Below are positions 20,534-31,983 of a DNA stretch of 64,000 bases, in pieces. A program made the translations under genes and the position numbers. The notes under the pieces are model-generated. The model was not told the origin of the DNA, did not search any database, and worked only from the letters and a program-made list of their open reading frames with translations. The stretch lies in contig NZ_BJDH01000001.1 in NCBI RefSeq assembly GCF_005405005.1, positions 310,001-374,000 on the forward strand. The letters are read 5' to 3'. The DNA comes from Lactiplantibacillus daoliensis. Lineage in GTDB: Bacteria; Bacillota; Bacilli; Lactobacillales; Lactobacillaceae. Numbering within the stretch: the first letter of the stretch is position 1; every line of letters begins with the position of its first letter.

Positions 20534-21414
20534 GAACGATTAACTGTTTCCTTCCGTTTTTCGATATCACGATGACTGATGTGCACCTTATACGTCTGAC
20601 CCAAGGCTTCACCAATGCGCTTCGTTAACGCAACGGAACGGTGTTGCCCACCAGTACAACCAATCGCAATCGTCAAACTAGTTTTGCCCTCGGCTTCATA
20701 ACCCGGCATAATACTTTCCAACATCCCAATAAACTGTTGATAAAACTTTTCAGTCGCTGGTTGTTGCATCACATAGTCATATACTGGCTTGTCTAACCCA
20801 GTCTGATGTTTTAATTCTGGAATATAATATGGATTTGGTAAGAACCGGACGTCCATCACAATATCTGCATCAATGGGCAGGCCGTATTTGAAACCAAATG
20901 ATAATACTTCAATGTGGAAAGTTTCATCCGCGCTCGTTTCAAATTTATCAAAAATCGATTCCCGCAATTCACGCGGTGTCAACGTGGTCGTATCGATCAA
21001 ATACGACGCACGATCTTTCAATGGTCCTAATAGCTCACGTTCTTTGCGAACACCATCCATAATACGCCCTTCCATCGCTAATGGGTGAGAGCGTCTGGTC
21101 TCCTTGTACCGAGAAACCAACTCTTCATTGGACGCATCTAAAAAGAGAATCTTAGTTGACACAAAATCGGTATTATCCAAATTTGCCAACATATCAATAA
21201 TTTCGTCGTAAAACGCGCGTGATCTTAAATCGATCACCAGCGCCACCTTTTTGATCTTACCAGATTCTTCTACGAGTTCAGAGAACTTTGGTAATAAGGC
21301 GGGCGGCATATTATCAATACAAAAATAACCTAAATCTTCAAAGCTCTGGACTGCGACCGTTTTGCCGGCCCCGCTCATACCAGACACAATGACTAATTGT
21401 AATGAATCTGCCAT
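20530..21414 (-). CDS. rapZ: RapZ/YvcJ nucleotide-binding protein
   Basis: P-loop protein; in E. coli RapZ steers decay of GlmZ RNA and senses glucosamine-6-phosphate, and in B. subtilis YvcJ hydrolyses GTP. The Walker A motif GMSGAGKT is near the N terminus, and the C-terminal half has [10 protein letters not shown] and [12 protein letters not shown], typical of the family. I use the ATG at 21414 (MADSLQL), with AAAGGAG eight bases upstream. The ATG at 21435 has no ribosome-binding site. Confidence 0.96.
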   Translation of the reverse strand: MADSLQLVIVSGMSGAGKTVAVQSFEDLGYFCIDNMPPALLPKFSELVEESGKIKKVALVIDLRSRAFYDEIIDMLANLDNTDFVSTKILFLDASNEELVSRYKETRRSHPLAMEGRIMDGVRKERELLGPLKDRASYLIDTTTLTPRELRESIFDKFETSADETFHIEVLSFGFKYGLPIDADIVMDVRFLPNPYYIPELKHQTGLDKPVYDYVMQQPATEKFYQQFIGMLESIMPGYEAEGKTSLTIAIGCTGGQHRSVALTKRIGEALGQTYKVHISHRDIEKRKETVNRS

Positions 21415-21493
21415 AACACTGCTCCTTTGGTCCATATTGTTGGTAGTATATCATACCGGGCGTGTCATTTCTACTAACACCCTCGGTTTGACC

Positions 21494-21533
21494 TTAAAAT
21501 AAAGCGGTTAGTCCCATTCCTGGTCCTAACCGC
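21494..21533 (-). terminator. terminator of the HdeD-like gene
   Basis: GCGGTTAG and CTAACCGC pair with an inner ACCA/TGGG part, followed by CTTTATTTT on the minus strand, 14 bases after the stop. Confidence 0.8.
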
Positions 21534-21547
21534 CCAATCATAATCAG

Positions 21548-22084
21548 TTAATTTCGACGGGCAAACGCAATCAAAATGGCGTTAATCCCGAAAATAGCAA
21601 AGTAAACACTAACCAAAACATTGAATGAGAAGGCCGCAACCATTGGATTAAAGATTAACATGATCCCAATGATTAGACTCAAGATATCCAAAATTAAGGA
21701 AAAGACGTAATAACCCATCCCGAAAACGCGTAAGTGAGACGCCACGACTAAGCGTTCGATGGAATCAATTAAGAACCAGAATGCAAAGACGTAACCTAAA
21801 ACGACGATACCAGTTGGTGAATGGAACAGGAAGAGTAACCCAACTAAAATATCAATTACCGCAAACACTAACGCAAAGTTAGCACGCAAACCGGTTTCAC
21901 GACGTAATTTAGTATAACCACCAATCGTGGTAATCCCACTAATAATTGCTGCAATCGCAAATAAGAAAACTAAACTAAGTAACGCGGCTTTGGGCTGTTT
22001 CATAACAAAATAGGATGCAATCAAGAACACGATCCCGGTCATGAATTCAGTCCAGTCAAAGCCCCAACGATGATCATTAAACAT
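21548..22084 (-). CDS. HdeD family (DUF308) membrane protein
   Basis: A small integral membrane protein with about six hydrophobic helices in three pairs, which is the DUF308/HdeD layout; in E. coli HdeD is linked to acid resistance at high density. The motif GYVFAFWFLIDSIERL is typical. The start is uncertain: TTG 22102, ATG 22096 and ATG 22084 are in frame. I use ATG 22084 (MFNDHRWGFDW) because GGAG lies upstream at usable distance and homologs start there. It stands alone. Confidence 0.85.
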   Translation of the reverse strand: MFNDHRWGFDWTEFMTGIVFLIASYFVMKQPKAALLSLVFLFAIAAIISGITTIGGYTKLRRETGLRANFALVFAVIDILVGLLFLFHSPTGIVVLGYVFAFWFLIDSIERLVVASHLRVFGMGYYVFSLILDILSLIIGIMLIFNPMVAAFSFNVLVSVYFAIFGINAILIAFARRN

Positions 22085-22235
22085 ATGACTTAACATCTCC
22101 AATATTCTTTAGTTCCATCATACCAGTTCATGAAAGAGTTTCCAATTCTTTGGCTACACTGGGTGCCCGCTCATCTAACTTACAGATACCCTATATACTT
22201 TCACTGTTACTGCCATGATGTTATTCCGGTTAAAA

Positions 22236-22562
22236 CTAGGCTTCTTTAAACTTGACGGCAGTGCCATACGCCGCCACGGATTGAATGTCTGTACCGATTG
22301 AACCCGAATCAAACCGCATCATCACAACCGCATCTGCGCCCAATTCGGTTGCATTCGTTCGCAACCGATCAACGGCAGCTTCACGTGCTTCATCCAACAT
22401 CTTGGTATAATCTTTGACTTCCCCACCAACAATATTTTTCATCGAGGCACCAATATTACGAAAAACATTCTTGGATTGTGTGGTGACCCCAAAAACTTCC
22501 CCAATAATTTCATAGGCTTGACCTGGAATTTGTTCGGTCGTCGTCACTAACATTTTCGTCAT
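22236..22562 (-). CDS. YbjQ/UPF0145 family protein
   Basis: A 108-residue cytoplasmic protein of the YbjQ (DUF74) family, a pentameric fold with unknown role. Characteristic pieces are [24 protein letters not shown]-like [15 protein letters not shown], and [14 protein letters not shown] start at ATG 22562, eight bases after AGGAG; the GTG at 22571 directly abuts the same site. Confidence 0.88.
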   Translation of the reverse strand: MTKMLVTTTEQIPGQAYEIIGEVFGVTTQSKNVFRNIGASMKNIVGGEVKDYTKMLDEAREAAVDRLRTNATELGADAVVMMRFDSGSIGTDIQSVAAYGTAVKFKEA

Positions 22563-22643
22563 GATAATCACTCCTTCAGTGCTTTAAATATACCGGTAAT
22601 GACGTTCAGTTGCAATCGTTTCCATTCGTTTTCAACCAAAATG

Positions 22644-22675
22644 AAAAGGTCTGAGAAAAAATTCCCAGGCCTTTT
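22644..22675 (-). terminator. terminator of argGH
   Basis: AAAAGG.CTG.GAA pairs with TTC.CAG.CCTTTT, with three mismatched positions and T-rich tails, 31 bases downstream of the argH stop. Confidence 0.75.
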
Positions 22676-22706
22676 CGTTATCAATGGTCAAATTGATAAA
22701 CAAGTT

Positions 22707-24113
22707 TTAGTTATCGCTGTTGAGCGATTGGTACTGTGCGAGCTGTTCATTCGCACGTTTGAGTTCCGCCTTAATTTGATCAAAACCAGTACCACCCAAG
22801 GAATGACGTCGTTCAACCGCGACCTTGGCGTCTAAATCATGATAGACGTCTTCATCGATCAACGGTGAAATTTCCTTGTATTCCGCTAACGGAATATCTT
22901 GAAGCGGTCGATTCTTTTTCAAACCATCCAAGACCAGCTTTCCCACAATCGCATGGGCTTCACGGAACGGAATACCTTTGTTAGCCAAGTAATCAGCTAA
23001 TTCGGTTGCATTTGAGAAATCATTGGTGGTGGCATTTGCCATCCGTTCTTCATTAACAGTCAACGTTGCGAGCATCCCAGTAAACACATGCAAACTAGTC
23101 AAGATAGTGTTTACGGTATCAAAAGCGCCTTCCTTATCTTCTTGTAAATCTTTGTTGTAAGCTAGCGGGATGGCTTTCATCACGGTGAGTAACCCCATCA
23201 AATTGCCATAGACCCGACCAGACTTACCACGGATCAATTCAGCCATATCGGGATTCTTCTTTTGTGGCATGATTGAACTCCCGGTTGAAAATTGATCACT
23301 CAAGCTCAGATATTTGAATTCATAACTGCTCCAAGAAACAATTTCTTCACAGAAGCGTGAGAGATGCATCATCAAAATCGACGCATTACTCAAGAACTCT
23401 AACACAAAGTCCCGATCAGAAACGGCATCCAAACTATTATGATAGACGTCACTGAAGCCCAATAATTTGGCACTATATTCACGGTCGATTGGGAACGTTG
23501 TCCCTGCTAAGGCCGCGGCGCCCAGTGGCGAAATATCGGTATGCTTCATATTGAATTCAAACCGTTCCATGTCTCGCTTGAACATTTGATAATAGGCCAA
23601 CAAATAATGACCATACGAGATTGGCTGAGCATGTTGCAAATGCGTATAGCCTGGCATGATCGTTTCAACATTTTCACTCGCTTTTTCAACGAGGACGTTT
23701 TCCAAATCATGCAACCGATCCAAAATTTTCGGTAACTGATGTTTCATGTATAAATGAAAGTCAGTTGCCACTTGATCATTCCGGGATCGTGCCGTATGCA
23801 ATTTACCCGCAACAGGTCCGATCTCCTCCGTCAGCAAAGATTCAATATTCATGTGAATATCTTCGTTGACAGTTGAAAATTCGAGCTTGCCTTTTTGTAA
23901 CTGTTGTTCCAGTTTTTCCAGTCCAGCTACGATTTGATCGACATCAGCAGCATCGAGAATACCAGTTTTTTTGAGCATCTTAACGTGTGCCAGCGAACCA
24001 GTGATGTCTTCGGCAGCAAGTAACTGATCAAAACCGATCGACGCCCCAAATTCGTCAACATACTTGGCACCAGTTTCAGTAAACCGGCCACCCCATAGTT
24101 TCTTGGTACTCAT
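22707..24113 (-). CDS. argH: argininosuccinate lyase
   Basis: Last step of arginine synthesis: splits argininosuccinate into arginine and fumarate. The 468-residue protein carries the fumarase/aspartase superfamily signature [12 protein letters not shown] and [16 protein letters not shown]. Its ATG overlaps the argG stop by one base (TAATG), so translation is coupled. Ends at a terminator. Confidence 0.98.
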   Translation of the reverse strand: MSTKKLWGGRFTETGAKYVDEFGASIGFDQLLAAEDITGSLAHVKMLKKTGILDAADVDQIVAGLEKLEQQLQKGKLEFSTVNEDIHMNIESLLTEEIGPVAGKLHTARSRNDQVATDFHLYMKHQLPKILDRLHDLENVLVEKASENVETIMPGYTHLQHAQPISYGHYLLAYYQMFKRDMERFEFNMKHTDISPLGAAALAGTTFPIDREYSAKLLGFSDVYHNSLDAVSDRDFVLEFLSNASILMMHLSRFCEEIVSWSSYEFKYLSLSDQFSTGSSIMPQKKNPDMAELIRGKSGRVYGNLMGLLTVMKAIPLAYNKDLQEDKEGAFDTVNTILTSLHVFTGMLATLTVNEERMANATTNDFSNATELADYLANKGIPFREAHAIVGKLVLDGLKKNRPLQDIPLAEYKEISPLIDEDVYHDLDAKVAVERRHSLGGTGFDQIKAELKRANEQLAQYQSLNSDN

Positions 24114-25348
24114 TAGGCATGTTCCTTAGTTGCTTTGGCTTCTGCTTGTGCCTTTGCTTGAACTTGGGCATTAACTTGCGTTGGGAGACCCCAAAGTTTG
24201 ATGAAGCCGACAGCTGCTTGTTGGTCAAATTCATCAGCGGCAGTGTAAGTAGCTAAGTTCTTGTCATATAAGGAATTTGGTGACTTCCGTCCTTCAGTAA
24301 TGACATTTCCTTTGAACAATTGAACCCGCACAACGCCATTAACAACTTGTTGAGTTTCTTTCAAGAAGGCCAACATAGCGTTCATGAGTGGTGAGAACCA
24401 AAGACCATTGTAGATGGTGTCCGCTAATTTTTGTTCAATGATTGGCTTGAAATGTGCTAATTCACGTTCAAAAGTTAAGTCTTCCAAATCCTTGTGTGCC
24501 TTGAGTAAAACCGTTGCGGCAGGTGCTTCGTAGACTTCACGTGACTTAATCCCGACTAACCGGTTTTCAATATGGTCAATCCGGCCAATCCCATGTTCGC
24601 CGGCAATCTTGTCCAATTTAACGATTAAATCAGCCAAATTCATAGCTTCGCCGTCCAAAGCAACGGGTACACCAGCTTCGAAAGTAATTTCGAGGACTGT
24701 TGGCTTGTCTGGCGTATCAGCTAATGCCTTGGTCCGATCAAAGGCATCCGCAGGGGCACCTTCCCAAGGATCTTCCAAAATCCCACATTCATTAGCCCGA
24801 CCCCAAAGGTTTTCATCGATGGAGTATGGGCTGTTTAATTTAATTGGCACAGGAATGTTATGTTTCTTTGCATAGTCAATTTCTTCTTCACGTGACCAGT
24901 GCCAGTCACGAACAGGCGCTTCGATCTTAATGTCTGGTGCCAAGGCATGAATGGCAACTTCGAAACGAACTTGGTCATTCCCTTTACCAGTACAGCCATG
25001 CGCAATAGCAACGGCATGTTCTTTCTTAGCTAAGGTAACCAATTTCTTAGCAATCAAGGGACGCGATAAAGCTGAAACCAATGGATATTCGCCTTCATAC
25101 AAGGTGTGACCCTGTAAAGCAATCAAAGCGTATTCTTCAGCGAATTCTTGTTTCGCATCGATCATGTATGAGGAAACGGCCCCGAGCTGGATTGCCTTGT
25201 CCTTAATCGCTGCCATGTCCTTGCCTTCACCAACATCAATACAGCAAGCAACAACATCGTAACCTTTGTCCTTCAACCAACTAATTGCGACTGATGTATC
25301 GAGACCACCTGAATAAGCGAGAATAATTTTATCATTTTGTTTGACCAT
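24113..25348 (-). CDS. argG: argininosuccinate synthase
   Basis: ATP-dependent condensation of citrulline and aspartate. The 411 residues start with the PP-loop AYSGGLDTS and contain [13 protein letters not shown] and [12 protein letters not shown]. The C-terminal tail is Ala/Gln/Lys-rich ([16 protein letters not shown]). The ATG at 25348 follows GGAGG. It heads the argGH operon with a good promoter; ArgR control is likely but the boxes are only approximate. Confidence 0.98.
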   Translation of the reverse strand: MVKQNDKIILAYSGGLDTSVAISWLKDKGYDVVACCIDVGEGKDMAAIKDKAIQLGAVSSYMIDAKQEFAEEYALIALQGHTLYEGEYPLVSALSRPLIAKKLVTLAKKEHAVAIAHGCTGKGNDQVRFEVAIHALAPDIKIEAPVRDWHWSREEEIDYAKKHNIPVPIKLNSPYSIDENLWGRANECGILEDPWEGAPADAFDRTKALADTPDKPTVLEITFEAGVPVALDGEAMNLADLIVKLDKIAGEHGIGRIDHIENRLVGIKSREVYEAPAATVLLKAHKDLEDLTFERELAHFKPIIEQKLADTIYNGLWFSPLMNAMLAFLKETQQVVNGVVRVQLFKGNVITEGRKSPNSLYDKNLATYTAADEFDQQAAVGFIKLWGLPTQVNAQVQAKAQAEAKATKEHA

Positions 25349-25393
25349 TGATTTGTACCTCCAAAAAGTTTATGTCTGTTTCTCAATGACAGT

Positions 25394-25422
25394 ATCGTAC
25401 CACCAGATTTAACTTTATGCAA
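25394..25422 (-). promoter_or_regulatory. promoter of argGH
   Basis: TTGCAT (25422-25417) and TACGAT (25399-25394) are 17 bases apart on the minus strand, with a leader of about 40 bases. Confidence 0.78.
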
Positions 25423-25429
25423 CGATTTT

Positions 25430-25492
25430 TATAAAATATTCGCTATTTTTCAAATATTCAGTAAAATTACGGATATTTATGCATTTATTCAT
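25430..25492 (-). promoter_or_regulatory. AT-rich region with possible ArgR half-sites
   Basis: Upstream of the argG promoter lie several TGAAT or GAATATTT elements: ATGAATAAATGCATA, ACTGAATATTTGAAA and GCGAATATTTTATAA. They recall the ARG box (TNTGAATWWWWATTCANW) but none is a full match. The remainder of 25493-25605 shows nothing recognisable. Confidence 0.35.
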
Positions 25493-25605
25493 TTTGTTAT
25501 GTATGAAGCGTCTCATTTTCCAGTCCAAATAAATAAGCCTTCTTAACTTTTAAGTGGTTATTATTAGTGCACTCCATCAGGTGACCCGTCGGCAAAAAAG
25601 AGCCT

Positions 25606-25637
25606 AAAAAAAAGAAGCTCCCTCGATTGGGAACTTC
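25606..25637 (-). terminator. terminator of luxS
   Basis: GAAGTTCCC and GGGAGCTTC pair across AATCGA and are followed by seven or more T on the minus strand, 21 bases after the luxS stop. Confidence 0.88.
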
Positions 25638-25658
25638 TCCTTTACATAGCAATCTAAC

Positions 25659-26135
25659 TTATTCAACGACCTTGCGAACAAATGGATCTGATGAAATACC
25701 TTGTGACAAGATCAATTTTGCCCATTCTTTAGCGGAGAATAAGGAATGATCCTTATAATTCCCACAACTGTCGATGGTCGTCCCTTGAACGTCTTTCCAT
25801 TCAGCGGGACCAGCGATGAATTCTAATGAGGACTTCAAAGCTTTAGCAACTTCTTCAGTGCTGTGTTCACCCCAAGTGATCAAATGGAAACCAGTCCGGC
25901 AACCGAATGGTGAACAGTCAATAACGCCGCTCATCCGGTCACGCAATAGGCCAGCTAACATATGTTCAATCGTGTGCAAGCCAGCGGTATCAATCGCCGT
26001 CTTGTTAGGTTGAACTAACCGTAAATCAAAGTTGGTGATTGCGTCACCTTTCTCGCCATGTTCTACGGTAATTTTACGCACATATGGTGCTAAAACTTTC
26101 GTATGATCTAATGTAAAACTTTCAACTTTAGCCAT
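25659..26135 (-). CDS. luxS: S-ribosylhomocysteine lyase LuxS
   Basis: Cleaves S-ribosylhomocysteine to homocysteine and DPD, the precursor of autoinducer-2, within the activated methyl cycle. The 158 residues include the metal site HTIEHMLAG and the catalytic cysteine segment [10 protein letters not shown]. The ATG at 26135 follows GGAG. It lies 60 bases after uvrA with a TACACT -10-like element in between, and has its own terminator. Confidence 0.97.
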   Translation of the reverse strand: MAKVESFTLDHTKVLAPYVRKITVEHGEKGDAITNFDLRLVQPNKTAIDTAGLHTIEHMLAGLLRDRMSGVIDCSPFGCRTGFHLITWGEHSTEEVAKALKSSLEFIAGPAEWKDVQGTTIDSCGNYKDHSLFSAKEWAKLILSQGISSDPFVRKVVE

Positions 26136-26195
26136 ATCTAAAACACTCCTCTATTTAAATTCTCATAACAATCTTAGTGTAGCACAATCCAAGCG

Positions 26196-29051
26196 TTATT
26201 TGGCAGTCGCAGCAGCTTCACGAGCTTTATCGCGTGCCAATACTGGCTTCAAATATTGGCCAGTGTAGCTTTCTGGTACGGCGGCAATTTCTTCTGGAGT
26301 CCCAGTTGCAATCACTGTCCCACCACCAGCGCCACCTTCTGGACCAAGGTCAATCAAATGATCAGCCGACTTCACGACATCCAGATTATGTTCAATAATC
26401 AAGACTGTGTTGCCAGCGTCAACCAGTCGCTCCAAGACGCCAATCAAGCGGCGAATATCTTCTGTATGCAGTCCCGTGGTCGGTTCATCTAAAATATAGA
26501 AGTTCTTCCCCGATTGTTGTTTGTGCAATTCAGAAGCTAACTTCATCCGTTGCGCTTCACCACCGGAAAGCGTCGTAGCTGGTTGGCCAAGTTTAACATA
26601 GCCTAAACCAACGTCGACCAATGTTTGAAGCTTCCGACGAATCTTTGGAATGGGTTCAAAGAACTTAACTGCTTCGGAAGCCGTCATTTTGAGGACATCC
26701 GCAATGTTCTTGCCCTTGTATTCGACTTCCAGCGTTTCAGAATTATATTGTTGACCATGACAAACTTCACAAGGTACGAACACATCTGGCAAGAAGTTCA
26801 TTTCAATTTTCAAAATACCATCACCGTGACACGCTTCACAACGCCCACCCTTGATGTTAAAACTGAACCGCCCTTTTTGATATCCGCGGAGTTTGGCTTC
26901 ATTCGTTTGGGCAAATAAATCTCGAATATTGTCAAAAACACCCGTATACGTCGCTGGATTACTCCGTGGTGTCCGCCCAATCGGACTTTGGTCAATATTA
27001 ACTAAGCGTTCAATATTTTTCACGCCACTAATTGATTTATATTTACCAGGCTTTTCAGAATTATTATTTAACTTCTGTGCCAAGGCCCGCTTCAAAATAT
27101 CATTTACCAAGGTTGATTTACCGGAACCAGAAACCCCAGTCACCACGATAAACTCACCTAATGGAAAATCAACGTCAATTTGTTTGAGATTATTTTCGGC
27201 TGCACCGGTAATCCGAATCTTCTTACCATTGCCAGCCCGCCGCTCTGCTGGGACTGGAATAAATTTCTTCCCAGCAAGATACTGTCCAGTCAGTGATTTA
27301 CGTGACCGTGCCACTTGCTTCGGAGTACCAGCCGCCATGACTTCGCCACCATTTTCGCCGGCACCCGGACCAATATCAATGATATAATCCGCTGCCCGCA
27401 TGGTGTCTTCATCATGTTCGACAACAATCAAGGTATTACCCAGATCACGCATCTTTTTCAGAGAACTGATCAGCCGGTCATTGTCCCGTTGATGCAACCC
27501 AATCGAAGGTTCATCCAAGATATAAAGCACCCCTGATAGGTTAGAACCAATCTGCGTTGCTAATCGAATCCGTTGGGCTTCCCCACCAGACAATGTTCGC
27601 GCCGCACGACTCAACGTTAAGTAGGCTAACCCCACATTTTGTAAGAAGGTCAACCGATCCCGAATTTCTTTTAGAATTGGCTTGGCAATGACTAAGGATT
27701 GTTCCGATAATTTCAAGTCTTCAAAGAATGCCAGTTCATCACCAATCGCTTCATCGGAAACTGTCCCGATGTGTTCACCACCAACCTTAACGGATAAGGC
27801 CTTGCGATTCAAACGGAAGCCATGACAAGTTTGGCAAGTCAGTTCCGTCATGTATTTACGCATCACATCACGCGTAAAATCACTGCTAGTTTCACGATAA
27901 CGGCGATCAACGTTATTCATTACGCCTTCGAAAACGGCATCGACATCACGGACACCACCAAAGTCATTTTGATAATGAAAGTGGAATTCTTTACCATTCG
28001 AACCATACAATACCGTCTGTTGGTCTGCCTTGGATAAGTCTTCAAATGGCACGTTCATCGGAATATCGAGTTGTTCACAGGCTTGCTTCAACATTTCTGG
28101 ATAGTATTGTGAACTGATTGGATTCCAAGGCGCCAAGGCCCCTTCATCCAAGGTCAAACTCTTATCTGGTACGACCAAGTCTTCATCGACTTCCAGCTTA
28201 ACGCCTAAGCCTTCACAATCTGGGCAAGCGCCTTGGGGAGCATTAAACGAAAATAACCGTGGTTCCAGTTCGCCCACCGTAAAGCCACAAACCGGACAAG
28301 CATAGTGTTCAGAAAACAGAATTGGTTCCTCGCCAATCACATCCGCAATCGCATAGCCACCACTTAATCGCAGCGCGGCTTCAAATGAATCAAAGAGTCG
28401 TGAACGGTCGCCCGGTTTAACGACAATCCGATCAATAACAATTTGGATGGTATGTTTTTGATTCTTGTTTAAGTCAAAGGTTTCACTAATATCATGGGTT
28501 TCACCATCAACCCGAATCCGGACAAAGCCTTCACGTTTGATCTTCTCAAAAATCTTTTTATGTTCACCCTTCTTCTCACGTACAATCGGTGACAAGATTT
28601 GTAACTTCGTGCGTTCTGGTAACTTTTGGACTCGGTCAACCATTTGTTCAACGGTCTGACTCGCAATCGGTGTTCCATCATTAGGACAGATTGGGGTCCC
28701 TACTCGTGCCCACAATAATCGGAGATAATCATTAATTTCAGTGACCGTCCCAACCGTTGAACGCGGATTTTTTGAGGTCGTTTTCTGGTCAATTGAAATT
28801 GCGGGACTGAGCCCGTCAATTGAATCAACATCAGGTTTTTGCATTTGGCCTAAGAATTGACGTGCGTACGCTGACAAACTTTCAACGTAGCGCCGTTGAC
28901 CTTCAGCATAGAGCGTGTCAAAGGCCAAAGAACTCTTACCGGAACCAGACAGCCCGGTCACGACCACCAGTTTGTCGCGGGGAATCGTGACATCAATATT
29001 CTTTAAATTATGGGCGCGGGCGCCGTGAATAACGATCTTATCGTTTGCCAA
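26196..29051 (-). CDS. uvrA: excinuclease ABC subunit A
   Basis: Damage-recognition ATPase of nucleotide excision repair. The 951-residue protein has the tandem ABC layout: Walker [10 protein letters not shown] near residue 33 and GVSGSGKST in the second half, ABC signatures LSGGEAQR twice, and CxxC zinc modules such as CPVCGF, CETCHGF-like CQTCHGF and CEACHGD. The ATG at 29051 lies 12 bases after the uvrB stop and follows AGGAGG-like sequence, so the two form an operon. Confidence 0.98.
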   Translation of the reverse strand: MANDKIVIHGARAHNLKNIDVTIPRDKLVVVTGLSGSGKSSLAFDTLYAEGQRRYVESLSAYARQFLGQMQKPDVDSIDGLSPAISIDQKTTSKNPRSTVGTVTEINDYLRLLWARVGTPICPNDGTPIASQTVEQMVDRVQKLPERTKLQILSPIVREKKGEHKKIFEKIKREGFVRIRVDGETHDISETFDLNKNQKHTIQIVIDRIVVKPGDRSRLFDSFEAALRLSGGYAIADVIGEEPILFSEHYACPVCGFTVGELEPRLFSFNAPQGACPDCEGLGVKLEVDEDLVVPDKSLTLDEGALAPWNPISSQYYPEMLKQACEQLDIPMNVPFEDLSKADQQTVLYGSNGKEFHFHYQNDFGGVRDVDAVFEGVMNNVDRRYRETSSDFTRDVMRKYMTELTCQTCHGFRLNRKALSVKVGGEHIGTVSDEAIGDELAFFEDLKLSEQSLVIAKPILKEIRDRLTFLQNVGLAYLTLSRAARTLSGGEAQRIRLATQIGSNLSGVLYILDEPSIGLHQRDNDRLISSLKKMRDLGNTLIVVEHDEDTMRAADYIIDIGPGAGENGGEVMAAGTPKQVARSRKSLTGQYLAGKKFIPVPAERRAGNGKKIRITGAAENNLKQIDVDFPLGEFIVVTGVSGSGKSTLVNDILKRALAQKLNNNSEKPGKYKSISGVKNIERLVNIDQSPIGRTPRSNPATYTGVFDNIRDLFAQTNEAKLRGYQKGRFSFNIKGGRCEACHGDGILKIEMNFLPDVFVPCEVCHGQQYNSETLEVEYKGKNIADVLKMTASEAVKFFEPIPKIRRKLQTLVDVGLGYVKLGQPATTLSGGEAQRMKLASELHKQQSGKNFYILDEPTTGLHTEDIRRLIGVLERLVDAGNTVLIIEHNLDVVKSADHLIDLGPEGGAGGGTVIATGTPEEIAAVPESYTGQYLKPVLARDKAREAAATAK

Positions 29052-29063
29052 AAAAAGGACCTC

Positions 29064-31067
29064 CTAGCTGATCTGTGCTTTCAATTCCATTACGGTGTCC
29101 CGTAAGGTTGCGGCTTGTTCGAAGTCAAGCTTCTTAGCCGCTGTCTTCATTTGTTCCTCTAATTTACTGATTAAATCTAACTGTTGTTCATGCGTCATAT
29201 CGTCAAAGTCGGTTTCCAAGAAATCGTCTTTCTTGCCAGCGTCTTCCGTATTCTTCGTTGACGCAATTAGCTCTGGAATCGCCTTCTTAATGGTCTTTGG
29301 CGTAATATGATGATCTTGATTGTATTTTTCTTGAATTCCACGACGCCGAGCGGTTTCATCAATCGCCGCTTGCATTGAATCCGTTGTCGAGTCCGCATAC
29401 ATAATCACGGCCCCATTTTCATTCCGGGCGGCCCGACCAATCGTTTGAATCAGTGACCGTTCATTCCGTAAGAAGCCTTCCTTATCCGCATCCAAAATTG
29501 CCACTAAGGACACTTCAGGAACATCAATCCCTTCACGTAAGAGGTTGATCCCGACCAGCACATCATACTTGCCCAAGCGCAAGTCACGGATAATCTTGGT
29601 CCGTTCCAAGGTCTTGATGTCACTGTGCAAGTAAGCAACTTTGATTCCCAAATCTTTCAGATAATCCGTTAAATCTTCGGACATCTTCTTCGTTAAGGTC
29701 GTAATAAAGACCCGTTCATCCCGATCAATCCGCTTGTTAATCTCGCCAACCAAATCATCAATCTGACCCATGATTGGCCGGACTTCAATCGTTGGATCCA
29801 ACAAACCAGTTGGCCGAATAATCTGTTGCACGACATGTTTCGTCCGATCCATTTCGTAAGGACCGGGTGTCGCAGACATATAAACGACTTGATTGATATG
29901 TTGTTCAACTTCTTCGAGCTTTAACGGCCGATTATCTAAGGCTGACGGTAACCGAAAACCATAGTCTACCAGCATCTGTTTCCGTGCGCGGTCACCATTA
30001 TACATTCCCCGAACCTGTGGCATCGTGACATGTGATTCATCAACGACCATCAAAAAGTCTTTCGGGAAAAAATCTAGTAACGTATAAGGCGGCTCGCCCG
30101 GTTTACGACCATCCATGAAACGTGAATAGTTTTCAATCCCACTGGTGTAGCCCATTTCACGCAACATTTCAATATCATAGGTGGTTCGTTGCTTTAAACG
30201 TTGTGCTTCCAATAATTTGCCGTCGTTATCAAGTTCCTTTAATCGCCCGTTCATCTCATCTTCAATCCCATTAATAGCATGTTCCATAATGGCATCATTC
30301 GTCATAAAATGGGTTGCCGGGAAAATTGCCACATGATCACGATCAGCAACAATTTCACCGGTCAACGCATCAATTTCACGAATCCGGTCAATTTCATCGC
30401 CGAAGAATTCAACCCGTAACGCGTGATCATCACGTGATGCTGGGAAAATTTCGACAACATCTCCGTGAACTCGGAACCGGCCCCGTTGAAAATCAATGTC
30501 GTTGCGATCAAATTGAATATCAATTAATTTTCGTAACAAGTCGTCCCGTGGAATTTCCATGCCAACCCGAAGTGAAACCACATGATCTTTATATTCATGC
30601 GGATCCCCCAAACCGAAGATACTAGAAACTGAAGCTACAACAATCACATCGTTACGTTCTAATAATGAACTCGTCGCAGAATGTCGTAACTTATCGATTT
30701 CATCATTAATAGCGGAATCCTTTTCGATATATGTGTCACTTGAAGGCACATAAGCTTCGGGTTGATAATAATCATAGTAACTGACAAAGTATTCCACAGC
30801 ATTATTCGGGAAAAACTTCTTGAATTCACCGTATAACTGACCCGCTAAAGTCTTATTATGAGACAAAATTAACGTTGGCCGATTTTCTTGCGCAATCACA
30901 TTTGAAATCGTGAATGTTTTACCGGTCCCGGTAGCTCCCAGCAAAATTTGTTCCTTTTCGCCAGCATCTAAACCCGCCGTTAATTTTTGAATAGCCTGGG
31001 GTTGGTCCCCCGTTGGCTGATAGTCTGAAACTAAGTCAAATTTGTTATCATCAACGCGATCAATCAA
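29064..31067 (-). CDS. uvrB: excinuclease ABC subunit B
   Basis: Helicase-like subunit that verifies damage and recruits UvrC. Visible are Walker [12 protein letters not shown], the beta-hairpin region [12 protein letters not shown], the DEAD-like VVDESHVT, helicase motif QTIGRAARN, and the C-terminal UVR domain after residue 620. I start it at TTG 31067 ([11 protein letters not shown], 667 residues), with GGAGGAG upstream; the longer frame from 31157 adds 30 residues without family similarity. An SOS-like box precedes it. Confidence 0.97.
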   Translation of the reverse strand: MIDRVDDNKFDLVSDYQPTGDQPQAIQKLTAGLDAGEKEQILLGATGTGKTFTISNVIAQENRPTLILSHNKTLAGQLYGEFKKFFPNNAVEYFVSYYDYYQPEAYVPSSDTYIEKDSAINDEIDKLRHSATSSLLERNDVIVVASVSSIFGLGDPHEYKDHVVSLRVGMEIPRDDLLRKLIDIQFDRNDIDFQRGRFRVHGDVVEIFPASRDDHALRVEFFGDEIDRIREIDALTGEIVADRDHVAIFPATHFMTNDAIMEHAINGIEDEMNGRLKELDNDGKLLEAQRLKQRTTYDIEMLREMGYTSGIENYSRFMDGRKPGEPPYTLLDFFPKDFLMVVDESHVTMPQVRGMYNGDRARKQMLVDYGFRLPSALDNRPLKLEEVEQHINQVVYMSATPGPYEMDRTKHVVQQIIRPTGLLDPTIEVRPIMGQIDDLVGEINKRIDRDERVFITTLTKKMSEDLTDYLKDLGIKVAYLHSDIKTLERTKIIRDLRLGKYDVLVGINLLREGIDVPEVSLVAILDADKEGFLRNERSLIQTIGRAARNENGAVIMYADSTTDSMQAAIDETARRRGIQEKYNQDHHITPKTIKKAIPELIASTKNTEDAGKKDDFLETDFDDMTHEQQLDLISKLEEQMKTAAKKLDFEQAATLRDTVMELKAQIS

Positions 31068-31173
31068 AAGCGACTCCTCCTTTAAAGGGTTTAATTTTAT
31101 TAACGTTTTCCGCTCTGAGCGGCATAAAAAATAGGCAAGCACCCGCTTCCCTATCAATTACAAATCGCTATTC

Positions 31174-31199
31174 ATTTTAGCACATCGAACATACTTTCG
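31174..31199 (-). promoter_or_regulatory. SOS (LexA/DinR) box and -10 element of uvrBA
   Basis: CGAAAGTATGTTCG at 31199-31186 matches the Gram-positive SOS box CGAACRNRYGTTYC except at the fifth and last bases. TAAAAT follows at 31179-31174. No convincing -35 hexamer is visible. Control of uvrBA by LexA is known in Firmicutes. Confidence 0.65.
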
Positions 31200-31202
31200 C
31201 TA

Positions 31203-31850
31203 TTAATTGGATTGCGTTGTGGCCGTTAATATTTCGGTAGTCAATGCTTGCAACTTGTCTTGGTTCGTAAACGACTCAGCCAACATTTCTGGCAACACAG
31301 CTTGCAAGAAATATTGCACACTGACAAGTTGCTTGAAGGATACGATGGTCTTTAAACTTTCCCGATAGATGTCCGTGAAAACTGGCTCTGGATTTCCTTT
31401 TTGAATCTCACCAAATGACTCGTATAGCAGATCAACTTTATCAGCAACCGATAAAATCTGGCCTTCTAGCGTTGCATCTTTTCCTTCCGATAACCGGCGA
31501 GAATAGGCCGCTTGAAATTCGGCTGGGATTTCATTTTGAACGAAGTTTTGTGAGAGCTTATGTTCCACATCCGCTAACATTTCGCGTAAGGTCGCCGTCG
31601 CATATTTGACTGGTGTCTTAATATCACCAATGAAGCGTTCGTTATAGTCATGATTCAACGCTTTCTCATATAGTGAACGCCAGTCAACTTGATGACCCGC
31701 ATTTTCTTCCACGTCACCTAAAAATTGGGCGATTTCTGCGACTTTAAATGAGTGCGCCGCTACCGAGTGATTTTGATACTTAAAGAACCCCGGCGCACGT
31801 TGAATTGTTTCCAAGTTACTCAAGCTTTGTAAATATTGATGCATTCCCAT
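31203..31850 (-). CDS. HD-domain hydrolase, YfbR-like
   Basis: A 215-residue cytoplasmic protein resembling the YfbR/HDDC2 5'-deoxynucleotidase group. The HD metal-binding pattern is visible as SVAAHSFKVA, ALNHDYNERFIGDIKTPVKY and a later aspartate in SVADKVDLLYE. The likely substrate is a nucleoside monophosphate, but this is family-level inference. I start at ATG 31850, eight bases after GGAAGG. It lies directly upstream of the uvrB SOS box. Confidence 0.8.
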   Translation of the reverse strand: MGMHQYLQSLSNLETIQRAPGFFKYQNHSVAAHSFKVAEIAQFLGDVEENAGHQVDWRSLYEKALNHDYNERFIGDIKTPVKYATATLREMLADVEHKLSQNFVQNEIPAEFQAAYSRRLSEGKDATLEGQILSVADKVDLLYESFGEIQKGNPEPVFTDIYRESLKTIVSFKQLVSVQYFLQAVLPEMLAESFTNQDKLQALTTEILTATTQSN

Positions 31851-31983
31851 CTCAATCACCTTCCTGAATTAAGTTAAATTGGACCTAGTGTACCAAAACC
31901 AACGATTTCGAGCAACTAAAAAGGCAACTCTGCTCTTGCAAAGTCACCATTGATGATTGCTATTTTAATTGGACAGCCATTAA

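Noticed and set aside
26893-27387. 164-codon plus-strand frame inside uvrA
   Set aside because: It is antisense to a conserved region of uvrA and has no ribosome-binding site or recognisable domain.
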